Part shown: positions 34,022 through 46,473 of the stretch, one piece after another
Layout: every line of letters begins with the position of its first letter
How positions within the stretch are numbered: position 1 is the first letter of the stretch
Assembly: GCA_964035545.1 (NCBI GenBank)
Contig: OZ037771.1
Span: 12,716,980 to 12,776,979, forward strand
Length of the DNA: 60,000 nucleotides
Direction of reading: 5' to 3'
DNA from: Bugula neritina
Lineage: Eukaryota > Bryozoa > Gymnolaemata > Cheilostomatida > Bugulidae
Notes under the pieces: generated by a model
The model's database searches: none
What the model was told of the DNA's origin: nothing
The model's input: the letters and a program-made list of their open reading frames with translations, nothing else
Program-made: the position numbers and the translations under genes

Positions 34022-36902
34022 TTATTTCTCCTTCTTGTCTTTCTGCAGACTTCTACAAATCTGTTTAAGTTGAGGACAAAACAAATCCTCCCGCAAGGTA
34101 CCTTTTTCATCAAAGAACTTGGTAACTGAGTCTTGAAGCTTAGTTTCTCTGAAGTTGGATGACCCACTACCATCCTTATACTCTATGGTCAGTTCATAAA
34201 TGTCGTCATACCTAACAACAGATAGTGATAATAAAAGTAACATAAAATTTACAGTATAGCTACCGCTGTGTGAGGCTATACTATAGAAACATGTATACAT
34301 AACCATGTGTATGTACAGCTACCACTGTGTGGGGTTATACTATAGAAATATGTATACATAACCATGTGTGTGTACAGCTAGCACTGTGCGGGGTTATACT
34401 ATAGAAATATGTATACATAACCATGTGTATGTACAGCTAGCACTGTGTGGGGTTATACTATAGAAATATGTATACATAACCATGTGTATGTACAGCTAGC
34501 ACTGTGTGGGGTTATACTATAGAAACATGTAAACTTTAGCCAGCAGATTTCAACTTCACATCTCCTTGCATTCTGCTGGTATCACACGATCAACACCTGT
34601 GATACTAACAATGAAGTTCTTTAACTAAGCTACCACTATATTAATTCACACTACCTCCTAAACCTACTGTTTCAAGGATTATACTATAAAATTCTTATGT
34701 ATTTTGAGATTAATTCAACATTTTATTTGACCACCCAAAACAAAACACATTAAAATGCACATCATGTATTGCTTAAATAACTATTCCGGTCGTTTAGCTT
34801 TAATCAGCCGATATGCTTTCCACCTCTTTTGGTAGTGTTGAGAAAAAACTCCCTAGATTTGATCTAAAACTTAGCAAAGACAATATTTTGATATGTTTAA
34901 TTCATATGCCTTACATGCCTGAACCTGTCGCATAAATATATTCAAGAGCCTCTGTATTATTGCATGCTACATAAAAGAACTACCAACGTAAAAGTTGTTC
35001 CTACTTTTTTTGCTGTGAGGTGAATCTCCATACATTAGGCGGGTCTATCCCTGCTTTATCTTTTTCTAATCCAACAAAAAATATCCCCTTCTCCTACAAG
35101 AAAATGAAAAGCCAAGAGATGATATTAGTCAAAGGCGAAATGAGCAACAACTTTGTTTATCACAGAAGATAAAGCCCATACCTTAAACATAATATATAGG
35201 GTAAGAATTCCTGACACAATGAAGTAGGACACTGCACAGACTATGAGCACAGTGCGAGAGGCCGGGTACGGGTAGAACCAGTCCCATAATACTGCATATC
35301 CAGCAAACATAACTCCAATCAACGAGAGAAACAGTCTACCATTCATAAGACTGTGATCTTCTACACATTTAAAATCGTCTTTCATCACCTGCAAAGCACA
35401 ATATTATTATTGGTTACCATGGTTACGAGGCAGATTAGAGGCCATTGCCTTCAAGCATTCTTAGTAGATATGGCATTACTAGTGCACACAGGTGCATCGA
35501 ACCTTTTTAACTGCATCATCCAGAGCATTCTTTACAGCATTGGCATCCCACTTGTCAACCTTTGCAGGCTTGTGTTCATCTTTATCACCAGTCTAAAATC
35601 ACATCAACAACCCTTAGCTGCATTTTAACCATCACCTAGAAAGTTGCATAGCACTTACTAACAATCTCTTATCTATTAAAATCTGAGAAGTTGGTGTAAT
35701 ACCAATTTTTCTGCACTTTGACAGCTGGAATGACAGGATAAACAAAGACAGAGTTATTAAATTGAGTGCTATTAAAATGACATAAGTTTAACCAAACTAT
35801 GAGGTGTTATTAGTAATAAAATTGTGTGTTCACTATAATTGAAAAAGGGATAAAAGCAACAATTTAACTACTCATGGGTGGCAATTTTATCTCAAATTAA
35901 AAACAATCATATTAGCTGATCTCTGTAAGCTGCAAGTTGATGTTGATATTGTAGCTCATTCAGCCATTTCAAATAGTGCATGAAAATAACATAATTGTAT
36001 CATAGCTGATATTAGACTTTAGAGATTTATAGCTGAAAACTTGAGCATTTATTATCATGATGATTCCTTTTCATTACTTCGAAGAATCATCATGTATCAG
36101 CCATATAAAAAGTAAGTTCAACATTAATACTAATAGTAATAGTAATACTTATAAAAACTACTAGAGTAATACTTGTAGTTATATTATCAAAAGTAATACT
36201 AGTAAAACAATAAGCTAATCTAACAGTAATACTAATAGTCTACTACTAATAGCCAATAGGTAATGTTATAATGATAGCAAATGTAATACTAATGGTAAAC
36301 GTAATACTAATGGTGAGTGTAATACTAATAGCTTAGTCTTACACTTATACCAATATTAATACTGCGTAATACTAATACTATCACTTATAATAATAGTAAT
36401 ACTAATACTAATACAAATAGCAATGCCAATGGGCAATGGGTAATAGTAATGCCAATGGTAATACTAATAGTAATAGTAATACTAATACTAATACTAATAC
36501 TAATAGTAATAGTAATAGCAACACTACATCTAATACTAATAGAGTAATACTAAATTTAATAACTAAGTCTAATAACTAATATAAAAAAGTAATAATAACT
36601 ATAGTTATAAGTAGAAACTTGTGTCACGTTTAGTATAAGTTTAGCTTTAAGTATAAGATAAAGTACTCATGTCTCATCAAGATGAAGATAACTTCAACTT
36701 CAAGTAAGTTTTAACTTTTAACAATTTAAGTAATACCAACAGTGCATTGAAAATTAAAAGAACACGATTGTGCAAAAACTGATAATATAAACTAATACAA
36801 CCTAAAAAATCTCACAAAAAACTAACCCGGTTTAGATAATATTAAAACGAAAAATGACAAAAACTAATAAATTGAATGAAAAAAGTTTACCTGAGTTGCC
36901 AT
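34022..36902 (-). CDS. SPCS2: Signal peptidase complex subunit 2
   Basis: ER membrane subunit of the signal peptidase complex that links the enzyme to the Sec61 translocon. Exons in transcript order: 36902-36891 (only MATQ), 35592-35503, 35388-35182, 35093-35005, 34211-34022; phases agree, giving 195 aa. Exon 2 carries TGDKDEHKPAKVDKWDANAV, typical of the family N-terminus. Exon 3 holds two transmembrane helices, LFLSLIGVMFAGYAVLWDWF and VLIVCAVSYFIVSGILTLYI, separated by the short lumenal turn YPYPASRT. Then come FKEKGIFFVG, YDDIYELTIEY and FFDEKGTL; the C-terminus is KKEK. Length is slightly under the human 226 aa, mainly at the N-terminus. The gene is convergent with OFD1 and divergent from IFT81. 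The start codon sits in CAAGATGGCAAC. Confidence 0.93.
34259..34530. repeat. SPCS2: 59-bp tandem repeat in the last SPCS2 intron
   Basis: About 4.5 units beginning AGCACTGTGTGGGGTTATAC and including ATGTATACATAACCATGTGT. It lies about 47 bases from the exon 5 acceptor at 34212. Confidence 0.92.
36120..36600. repeat. SPCS2: Degenerate (TAATAC/TAATAG)n tract in SPCS2 intron 1
   Basis: Trinucleotide-like AT-rich array of AATACTAATAGTAATAGTAA words. Related tracts lie at about 37560-37630 and 55535-55680. Confidence 0.8.
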
Positions 36903-36920
36903 CTTGTAACGGGAAGTAAA
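36889..36920 (-). promoter_or_regulatory. SPCS2: SPCS2 start region: TISU/YY1-like element and ETS-like site
   Basis: On the minus strand the start codon reads CAAGATGGCAAC, which fits the TISU core SAASATGGC. CGGGAAGT at 36910-36917 on the plus strand is ETS-like and lies within 10 bases of the ATG. Together these suggest a TATA-less start a few bases upstream and a very short 5' UTR. Confidence 0.4.
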
Positions 36921-37929
36921 CTCTCGACAACGACAAATCAGCAAAGTCGACAACTGTGAAATAATATTTTCTTTTATTAATTATTTAAAAATATTATTTA
37001 TATTAATTGTTTTAAAATATTTTTATTACATTTTTAAACACATAAACGTAGGTGTTCATCAAATCATTTACAAGCTAGTTTAGGAGTTGAGATTAGATTT
37101 TAGAAGTTTGTTTTAGCCGTCTGAATACTTCGGAAAAATGATTTAAAACGATTATATACCTTTATGTATGTAGGTCTAAGCATTCCGTTGCTTAGATCAA
37201 AGTGATTTAGACCACATTGACTCAGAAAAAGAAGCAAGTTATTTAACTGAACACCAAAACTTCACGCTTACTAAATTATTATTTTTACACCAATTATGTA
37301 ATAGAAAACTTGTAACTTTTCTATTAATTAAACCTAGTTGCCTTTCTAATAGATTATAACTCTAACATCTTGAGCCTGATTACTATAAATTTAATAATTA
37401 TAATTAATATTATCACTATGACTATGATATTGATTATAAATTCACATTGTTAGTAAGTTAATGTTATACTCATACATCATAATATTACTATTACTATTAG
37501 TATACTAATACACGCAGTATACTTAGTATATACTTGAAGTAAATCTTATAGTTATAGAGTCACTAATAGTAATAGTAATACTAAAAGTGCTACTAGTACT
37601 ATTACTAGTGCTACTGTTACTAATAGTAATAACTATTGGACTCGACTTCCATTTGTTAAAATATTGATTTTCGAGTTGAACCTTTGCTTTCAACTTGTTT
37701 AATTATAGACATTCAAATTTTATTGTTACTGATAGTCATAATGCTGATGTTTAAATTCAAGGTATTAACTGCTTTTTAGAATAAATTGATTTAAAAAATT
37801 AAAAACCGTAAACTTTATTACTGGCTATTGCAATTGAGGTTAATTGCTATATTTACTGATAAAAAATTATCATATGTTCCAACATCACTGTAGTTATTTT
37901 AAATTTGATATTAATTGACTGTTACTTTA

Positions 37930-38379
37930 AGGGTGCAAGTCATTTCGTACACAAGTCGTTTCGTACACATCCTATAGGTCGTTTCGTACACATCAATATA
38001 AAAAAAATAAAATACATGTTTATTTATTATTTGATGTATGAGTCTTACAGTAATAATAGATTAATTAAAATGATTTATACTCATATACTTATTTATAATC
38101 ACATAAAAATAAATATTAGCGCATTTATTGATTTAATTTCATCATAATAGATATATATTACTGATTATTATAAAACATTGATGAATAGGCGACATGAGAT
38201 GCAATAAATAAATAAACTAGTATCACTCAAATGGTTATCCAGTGGATTAATTTATTATTCAATTTGTGTACGAAATGAACAGCAGTTTGTGTACGGAACA
38301 ACCATTTTGTATACGAAACGGCTGGTGTACGAAATGACTTGCATACGAAGTGACTTGCATACGAAACGGCAGTAACCCT
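37930..38379. mobile_element. Foldback-type element with repeated subterminal TTTCGTACACA motif
   Basis: The ends are AGGGT and ACCCT. The left end holds three copies of (T)TTTCGTACAC spaced 16-20 bases apart; the right end holds six inverted copies (GTGTACGAAA, GTATACGAAA, GCATACGAAG variants). The centre of about 230 bp is AT-rich and has no coding frame. The flanks carry ACTTTA and ACTTTT, a possible but imperfect duplication. It lies between the divergent SPCS2 and IFT81 genes. Confidence 0.72.
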
Positions 38380-39073
38380 ACTTTTACTATAGACCAATGT
38401 AAATATTTGAAATAGCTGAAACTAAAAATTGCCAATTTATTTTTATTGCTTGAAAAAATGGTATTTATGTATTTGTAACCAGTAATAATGTAACTGTAAC
38501 TACTTATCAAATTTCTTGAAATGTAAAAATTAAAATTTTTATTCAAAAAGTTGTGAAATTGATTGAAGATATGCAGGCCAACTTAAGTTTATTCTAGTCA
38601 GCGTAAGTTATTATTTCATTTGACTTGACTTAATGTTTATATTTTATAGTTAAGACACTAGAGTCTAGATCCTCATTTGCCTTGATTTTATTTTATGTTG
38701 ACGCAACTTTGACTAAAACTATAAAGTTTTACTTTAACTCAGATCTGACAAAAACTATGGAAAATATTATAATCAATATTTTGCATGCAAAATATTACTA
38801 TAAGTATTATAAGATTGATCATAGCCGCTACTGCTTTTTATTGAATCTATTGTTTCTACTAATGGGCAAACCCTTCAGCCACCAATATTCTGAAATTGCT
38901 TTAGTAGTACTGTTGGTTACATGAAGAACTTTAGCTCACATGTTGAAAATGTGGTTTATTTTCATTTCTTTTAGATACACATAAGGGTTTATTATTATTG
39001 GTCAAGTAATTTGAATCATTCTATAAGTCAAGATATATTTGTTTCTAGATTAAATTGGAAAGGAAGCATCACC
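38380..39073. other. IFT81: IFT81 upstream region
   Basis: AT-rich. No convincing RFX X-box, TATA box or CpG-rich stretch was seen. The open frame at 38682-38924 has no family resemblance. The start codon context is CACCATGA. Confidence 0.4.
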
Positions 39074-42000
39074 ATGAGCGAACAGTTAAAATACATTGTT
39101 CAAGAGCTGAATAAAAGTCCTTTTAATAAAAGTTACAACTTGATAAGCTTTGACAATCTAGATACTATACCCTTGATACAAGTGCTTAATGACATCTGCT
39201 GTGAAATAGAATCAAAAGTAAGTCTACTGGTTTATTTTATATACTATAAAGTTGATAAGAAAGCACACGCTGTAGTTAAAAGTTTTGCATGTTGGTGAAT
39301 ATCTTCCTTGATAAGAAAGCACAACAAAGTTGTTGTGGAGTTGTCTTCTATACAAGGGGATATTTTATTATACACTTATTACCATGTTTTAGCCAATCAC
39401 TGACATTCGGAATGAAGCAGTAGATCAGACTGCCATTAGACTGTTTACTTTCCTTCGGGTTTTGAAGTTTCAGCCTCTCAATAATGATCTGTAAGTAAAT
39501 ACTACTTTTATTTCTTATTTATTTGTCATTATTTATGTTTCCTTATATATATGTGTGTGCGTGCGAGCGTGTGTGTGTATATATATATAAACTATAGGCT
39601 AACACAATTTGCTAATGCACCAAGTAATTTTTATTTTAATGCTACTATGAATTTGCTTTCTAAATTTAATTTTTAAAAGTTTAATGGGTAGAAAAATCTT
39701 CTATATTGAAAAAAGATAATGCTAGCTTATTTTGTGTGCACAGTTATGAATCGAAAGTCATTGAATCTCAAGTAATTCAATATTACCAAGTTTGATTAAA
39801 TTCATAAACTTTAAAAACATATTGAATCTTATTCGCACCCAAAATATGAGATTGTTTCTCTTTTAGCGGAGGATTCAAACAAGCCTTAGTGACGGGGGAC
39901 AAGCCACACATCTACACGGCTATTGAGTGGCTGCTTCAAAGAAGAGCTGACCTCAAGACTAGAGCATATTTGGCCAGGTTTCTGGTGAAAATTGATATTC
40001 CACCAGAGATCCTGCAGGATGACGCCGTACATGATCTCTACACTCAGGTAGTACTAACTTTTGTTAGACATTTTTGTTGAAATTAGATTTTGTGTTTGAC
40101 ATAGAAATAGTATTAAAATTTGTCTTGTATTTGAAGCAAGACTTTTGATTTCATAAAATTAAATGCCACAACAATTGAAGCAACTTGAAATAATAACAAT
40201 TCACTTATTTCTCATTATTTATTACATTGAGAGAAAAGTCAGTCATCTTGAAAGTATTGACATTCTGTCTAAGATGGCTACTCGGTGTCAGTGTGTAATG
40301 TCGGTGCCGGCATGTGATGTCAGTGTCAGCATGTTATGTCAGTGTGTCATGTCAGTGTCAGTATGTTATGTCAGTGTCAGTATGTCATGTCAGTGTCAGT
40401 ATATGGTGTCAGTATATCATGTCAGTGTCAGTATGTGATGTCAGTGTCAGCATGTCATGTCAGTGTGTCATGTCAGTGTCAGCAGGTGATGTCAGCAGGT
40501 GATGTCAGTGTCAGTGTGTCATGTCAGTATGTCATGTCAGTGTCAGTATGTTATGTCAGTGTCAGCATGTCATGTCAGTATGTTATGTCAGTGTCAGTAT
40601 GTTATGTCAGTGTCAGTATGTCATTTCAGTGTCAGTGTGTCATGCCAGTATGTTATGTCAGTGTCAGTGTGTCATGTCAGTGTCAGTATGTGGTGTCAGT
40701 GTCAGCAGGTGATGTCAGTGTCAGCAGGTGATTGAACTTCCAGCCATGTCTAGTAAGTATGTGTTTGATTAGGTCAGAAACTTCAAATTTGTATGCAATA
40801 AAATGTTTAACTTACATATTTTTTGCAACAACCTAAAAAGCTGAAATATAAACTGTAATACTTCTTCTACCAGGGTGTGGCATTGTAAACTCAATTTTAC
40901 TGCTTCAGTTATGCCTTTCACCACCACCATTTGATAATCCACCCGCTACAGTTTGTTATCCAAACAATGACTGGTCAATCAGCAGAACTGCTGAATCTTA
41001 TTGTGAGACTGAGATCTTAGTCACTGGGTGTGTTGTAGTATGAGGCTTGTCTAGAAGACTTCAAGGAAACCCATAAAGTGAAAGAGCAGGCTAAGAGCAG
41101 CGGTTTCAGCACCGTGGAGATCAAGAAGGACATCTCCTCCATGGAGGCCGAGAAAGAGCAGGTGACTTACGTTCATCTCATCCTCACAACTTCATAATTA
41201 TACTCAAGTGTATTCCGTATCCATTACTAGATTATATGGTGTGGTTTAGATTGAGAAAAGGATAGATAAATTGAAACGAAAAGTGGACAGCAACCCAAAC
41301 AGCTCTGCTATGATTGCTGTGGCAAGAAACTTGAGAACTGAAAAAGACAGAGAAGCTAAAATATCTCAACAACGTACGGACTTGAAGCATGGAGTAAGTT
41401 GACAGACGTTGAGCTTCTGGTGTGATGGTGTCATTCCTGTGTTAATTTGGTGCTAGCTAATTGCATCAGTTTATCGAGCAGAACAGCTGGGATATTTGTC
41501 CAAATATATGATGTTGAATAAGTTTTGTGGGGAACCATTTTAACTCTCTTTTCATCGGTTGAAATTAAATTGTTTATTAATTAATTTATTTATTAAATTA
41601 GTTCTTTCTACTGTATAGATTGCACAAGGTGAACAAAGAGTTCAAAGGTTACAGGAAAAGTTGAGAGACATGAGACAAGCAAGTGTAGGGGCAACTCCTG
41701 AAGGTAAGACATTACTCTATAGTCTATATTCTGTCTCAGTGTAGGGCAACTCCTGGGAATGCAATGATTTGTATAATCATTTTTTATGCTGAACATTATT
41801 GACAGCTGATTGAGCTATCTAGATGCATATTATGTGACTTCTATATTAACTTATACACCAACATAAAGAGTTAAATGTCAAAATTTGACTCTAGTGAATT
41901 TTATTTTAAGGCAAAATCTAAAACAAATAATAAAGAAATGTTGTAGCTGTCTCCCTTTTTATCTGAGAATTGAAATCAAGTCTTTGATAGTATTGTAGTT

Positions 42001-45000
42001 ACTTCGTTGTTTAGGATTATTCCGGAAGCTGGAAGAGGAAGTGAAGATCAACACTTACATGGTGAATGAGAAAATTCCCAAAGAGCTGCAGTCCAGGAAG
42101 AAGTATGTGCAGGATCTTCAAAAAGTGGTGTCTGAACCAGCTATGGGCCAGGGGGATCTGGATGAACTGAATGACCAGGTTACCCATATACACAGTTCAT
42201 ACCCGCTTAAACCTGTTAGCTAGGGATTCATGTTTTGAGTTCCTATTTGCCATTATCAACATTACAACTTTGAAATGAGATAATAAACTTTATATACCAA
42301 TTTTAGATACTAAATACAACCTATTTTAATATATCGAAGGGGTCTCGCTGTGTTTATATTTTAGATACTAAATACAACCTATTTTAATATTGTGTATGAT
42401 GAGCCATGAAAGTAGTATAGTATATGTACTACACTACAGTAAACTATGCTATACTCCACTATGCTATACTACATTACACTTCACTATACTACATATACTA
42501 TACTATATACTATACACTATACTCCACTATACTATATACTATACTATACTACATTTACTATACTGTATACTATACTATATACTATACTACATACTGTACT
42601 ACATACTATACTATATACTATACTATACTATATACTATACTATACTATATACTATACTATATACTATGCTCTACTATACTATACTATACTATACTATATA
42701 CTACACTATACTACATACTATACTATATACTATACTACATACTATACTATATACTATACTATACTACATACTATACTATATACTATATACTATACTATAC
42801 TATATACTACATACTATACTATATACTATACTATACTACACTATATACTATATACTATGTACTATATACTATGTACTATATACTATATACTATGTACTAT
42901 GTACTATATACTATATACTATGTACTATATACTGTGTACTATACTATGTACTATATACTATACTATATACTATATACTATACTATGTACTATATACTATA
43001 CTATACTATATACTATACACTATACTATGTACTATATACTATATACTATATACTATGTACTATACTATATACTATACACTATACTATGTACTATATACTA
43101 TATACTATATACTATATACTATACTATGTACTATATACTATGTACTATACTTATGTATAAACTCTCAGATATCTGCCCTGAACTCGGAACTCAACCAGCT
43201 CTATGAAAAGAAAATGAAGAATTCTGACCCATTAGATGACAAGCTGACAGTCTTTAGGCAGCAGGTATGTTGTTATTGGCAGCATATATTGGTAGCACAC
43301 TAAACAGTATATACTCAATATCATATACAACAGTGTAATATATACTGCATATCATATACACCTGTGTAATATATACTACATATCATATACACCAGTGTAA
43401 TATATACTACATATCATATACACCAGTATAATATATACTACATATCATATACACCAGTGTAATATATACTACATATCATATAAACCAGTATAATATATAC
43501 TACATATCATATACACCAGTATAATATATACTACATATCATATACACCAGTGTAATATATACTACATATCATATACACCAGTGTAATATATACTACATAT
43601 CATACACACCAGTGTAATATATACTACATATCATATACACCAGAGTAATATATACTACATATCATATACACCAGTGTAATATATACTATATATCATATAC
43701 ACTAGTGTAATATATACTACATATCATATACACCAGAGTAATATGTACTACATATCATATACACCAGTGTAATATATACTACATATCATATACACCAGAG
43801 TAATATATACTACATATCATATACACCAGTGTAATATATACTACATATCGTATACAGGCCCAGATAGTAACCAGGAAGAAAGAAGCTGCCGCTGAGGCCC
43901 TGAATGATGCCAGACAGGAGTTGCATTCCCTGAAAGCGGAACTGGCGGAGAAACAAACCAAGTTACAAGAGAATGACTCGCAGGGTGTTCTGAAGGCGGA
44001 CGACGTAAGTCGTTACTCTCCATGTCTGGGCTAACTGGTTTTCTCTCAGATTATTTATAATGTAGTTTGTTGTTGGAAAAATTCTGATATTGGCAATGTA
44101 AGCTAAAATCTCATTGGCTTCTGCAGTAGTAGTGTAATACTTAAGATGTAAGCTGCAATCTTATTGGTTTCTACAGAATTAGTGTGTTAGTTATGATGTA
44201 AGCTGCAATGTCATTGATTTTCGGCAGTGGTAGTGTGATGTAAACTCAATTTTAATTGGTTACTGTTATACAAGTGGCCATCGGATTGGCTTGCTTGTGC
44301 TTCATATTCAGTGTACGTTATAGTTCAGGGCGTACGTCAACAAACTACGGAGTAAGTCGACTGTCTATAAAAAGAAGAGACAGGTTCTTCAAGACTTGAA
44401 AGCAGAGTCGGGGGTTGTAGATAGAACTCTGGCTATCCTTAAAGGTCGGGACGCTCATATTAATCGGCACTTGGAAGCACTTGAGGCTAAGAAAGGTGTC
44501 TCAGGCTATAGGGATACTCAGGAAGAACTGGAGAAGGTAATTTCACTTTAGCCGTAATTGTTTGACTTTTTTTTAACAATGGCAACAACAGTTTAGTCTA
44601 CAGAATTATGATCAACAGGTTTATCTGTTATAGATGTTTTGAAGCTTTTATTCAGAAAGCAGAGTTGTATTAAATATTAAAAGAGCTTCTATTTTAGATA
44701 ATCCAGAGTTTTGACGTTAAAATTTTTTTCTTTCACTTTTGTTCATGCCTACTTATATTATAGCCAGTATTTACACAGAATTTCACATGTTGTCATGTCT
44801 GTGATATGCAATAAATAAATAAATAAATCAATCAATCAATCGATCAAATATATTGAGGATCAACTAAAGTAATTTGTTAATAATGTATTTTTATGAACTA
44901 AGCTCGAAGTGTGTATGATGAATTCTTACAACTGACTGCGGGAAGGTTTATTTACTATTTGATTTGCTGCTGAATTAAGGTGTCAACTGTGAAGAGCGAG

Positions 45001-46315
45001 CTCGATGACATGAAGGGGAAGACGCTAGAAGACATGTCTGAGATGGTTCAGAAGTTTAACAAAAAGATTGCTGAAAAGAAAAATGATTTGGCCCCGATAA
45101 TAAAGGCAAGTAACTTACACAATATTATCTTCCACACTGATTAGTGTCAGTTTCTACTGCTTTGCTTGTTTAATATGATATATATGTATTATATATCTAT
45201 ATTATATTAAATGTATATGTATGTATAATGTATACATTATATGTAGTCTATTGTAGTATAACATTTTCTATCCAAATAGTTCTCATATTATGTACCTGTT
45301 GGCTGATTATTTTGTTGGACCTTCAGGAGTTGCGCCCTCTACGACAGCGTCATCAAGAAGTGCTGAGTGACTATGAGGCAGCAAAGTCTAAGTATGATGC
45401 TGCTGCTGCCGGATATGAAAGCAACAGATCAAAGCTAGAGTCGGTGGGTAGACTCTGTTCATCATATTGATACAGTGCTGTAGTATTTCTCTGCATAAAC
45501 CGCTGTCTTCAATACCAAGAGATAGAAACTACATATTTCAGTGATTTTATTTGCAAAAAAGTAGATATTTTATAAGTGAATTTTTCAACAACTTGAACTT
45601 TCTAAACAGGAAGTAAAAGGTCACCGAGAAGAAATATCAGCTGGGGAATCTCGGCTAGCCTATCTCAATGCTATGAAGAAGATTCTGGAAAATCAGAATC
45701 AGCGAATCAGTGATGAGATGAAATCTTACATGTCCACAGATCCTCAGGAGCGCAAGAAGTCATTCCGGTACCGTGCCTGTATATTCAGCTATCTAGCTTA
45801 GAGACAAAGTCTAACAAATTGGGTTTTACAACTTCAACAATATACATGTGTATTCCTGGTTGCTATTAGGACATGTATGATTTCCCCCTTCATAAGACCC
45901 TTCAGAGAGAGTTTTTTCTATAAGAAATAAATTAGCCTGTAGCCCATATTCTTGCTAGAAAATCTGAAGATTTGCCGTGTATTGAAACCTATATTATTAT
46001 AGCTATTCTAAGTGTTGCTCTATAAGGATTGGAAGAGTTTCAGCTGAGTGGAGAGCCATGACCTCTAATGATATACTTTGTAGTGATCAGTACAACAGAA
46101 AGATCCAGGAGCAGGAGATGCTGGGGAAAAACTTGCGTGAACGCCAGAAGATGGTGCGGGAGAGTCACGCCCCCAACATGAAGCAGATGAAAATGTGGCA
46201 GGATGTGCTGAAGCTACTGGAGGCAAAGAAAAGAGTTGTTACGTCAGGGGAGATGAACTCGCACACGGAGATAAGAGGTCATGTGCATGAAACAGAAGAG
46301 AGGCTCGTACTTTGA
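39074..46315 (+). CDS. IFT81: Intraflagellar transport protein 81
   Basis: IFT-B1 subunit that, with IFT74, binds tubulin cargo for cilium assembly. 14 exons: 39074-39217, 39393-39490, 39867-40047, 41039-41161, 41250-41393, 41619-41703, 42015-42178, 43169-43264, 43858-44004, 44324-44536, 44980-45105, 45327-45443, 45610-45767, 46084-46315. The product is 675 aa (human 676). The N-terminal calponin-homology-like tubulin-binding domain (residues 1-125) reads [33 protein letters not shown] and [16 protein letters not shown]. The rest is coiled coil with conserved blocks [46 protein letters not shown] and [14 protein letters not shown]. The intron after exon 11 has a GC donor (AAAG|GCAAGT), because only that join keeps IIK-ELRPLR in frame. 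Introns 3, 8 and 9 are mostly tandem repeats. Confidence 0.97.
40278..40735. repeat. IFT81: Minisatellite in IFT81 intron 3
   Basis: Irregular tandem array of GTCAGTATGTCATGTCAGT / GTCAGTGTCAGC words, with 18-24-base periods. Open in several frames because of the unit, which explains the overlapping apparent ORFs. Confidence 0.92.
42424..43155. repeat. IFT81: (ACTAT)n-type microsatellite in IFT81 intron 8
   Basis: About 730 bp of ACTATACTATATACTAT words, ending 13 bases before the exon 8 acceptor at 43168. All three plus frames are open over most of it and run into exon 8 sequence. Confidence 0.95.
43305..43853. repeat. IFT81: 31-bp minisatellite ending at the IFT81 exon 9 acceptor
   Basis: About 18 units of CATATACACCAGTGTAATAT followed by ATACTACATAT. 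The last unit is CATATCGTATACAG, which supplies the real acceptor before 43858. Upstream units end TATACACCAG and so carry acceptor-like AGs. Confidence 0.95.
45106..45326 (+). other. IFT81: GC-AG intron of IFT81
   Basis: The donor is AAAG|GCAAGT and the acceptor CTTCAG. The nearest GT (GCAA|GTAAC) would add four bases and break the frame of the conserved IIKELR block. Confidence 0.85.
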
Positions 46316-46316
46316 T

Positions 46317-46408
46317 GTCATAGGCATGTGACCCAAGCCATAGTCATGTGACATGTGTCGTAGTCATGTGACGTGTGTCATAGTCATGTGACGTACGTCA
46401 TAGTCATG
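46317..46408. repeat. IFT81: About 20-bp tandem repeat in the IFT81 3' UTR
   Basis: Four to five units of CATAGTCATGTGACGTGTGT directly after the stop codon. It contains repeated GTGACGT (CRE-like) words. Confidence 0.85.
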
Positions 46409-46455
46409 TTAAATGCACTCATTGATATGTAGCTTTATTCACATTATTTACAGTT

Positions 46456-46473
46456 TTTATTTATTAAAATAAA
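46456..46473. terminator. Two-way poly(A) signal between IFT81 and RAD51B
   Basis: TTTATT (46456-46461, AATAAA on the minus strand) and AATAAA (46468-46473, plus) lie within 18 bases. They could serve RAD51B and IFT81 respectively, which end at 46895 (-) and 46315 (+). Confidence 0.45.

Noticed and set aside
35413-35426. GTTACCATGGTTAC, near-consensus X-box in SPCS2 intron 2
   Set aside because: One mismatch, inside a non-ciliary gene and 3.6 kb from the IFT81 start; probably chance.
40163-40735. Overlapping Val/Ser/Cys-rich frames
   Set aside because: They are translations of the GTCAGT minisatellite in IFT81 intron 3.
42390-43303. Three overlapping Tyr/Ile/Leu-rich frames of 256-285 aa
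   Set aside because: All arise from the ACTAT microsatellite in IFT81 intron 8; only the exon at 43169-43264 is conserved.
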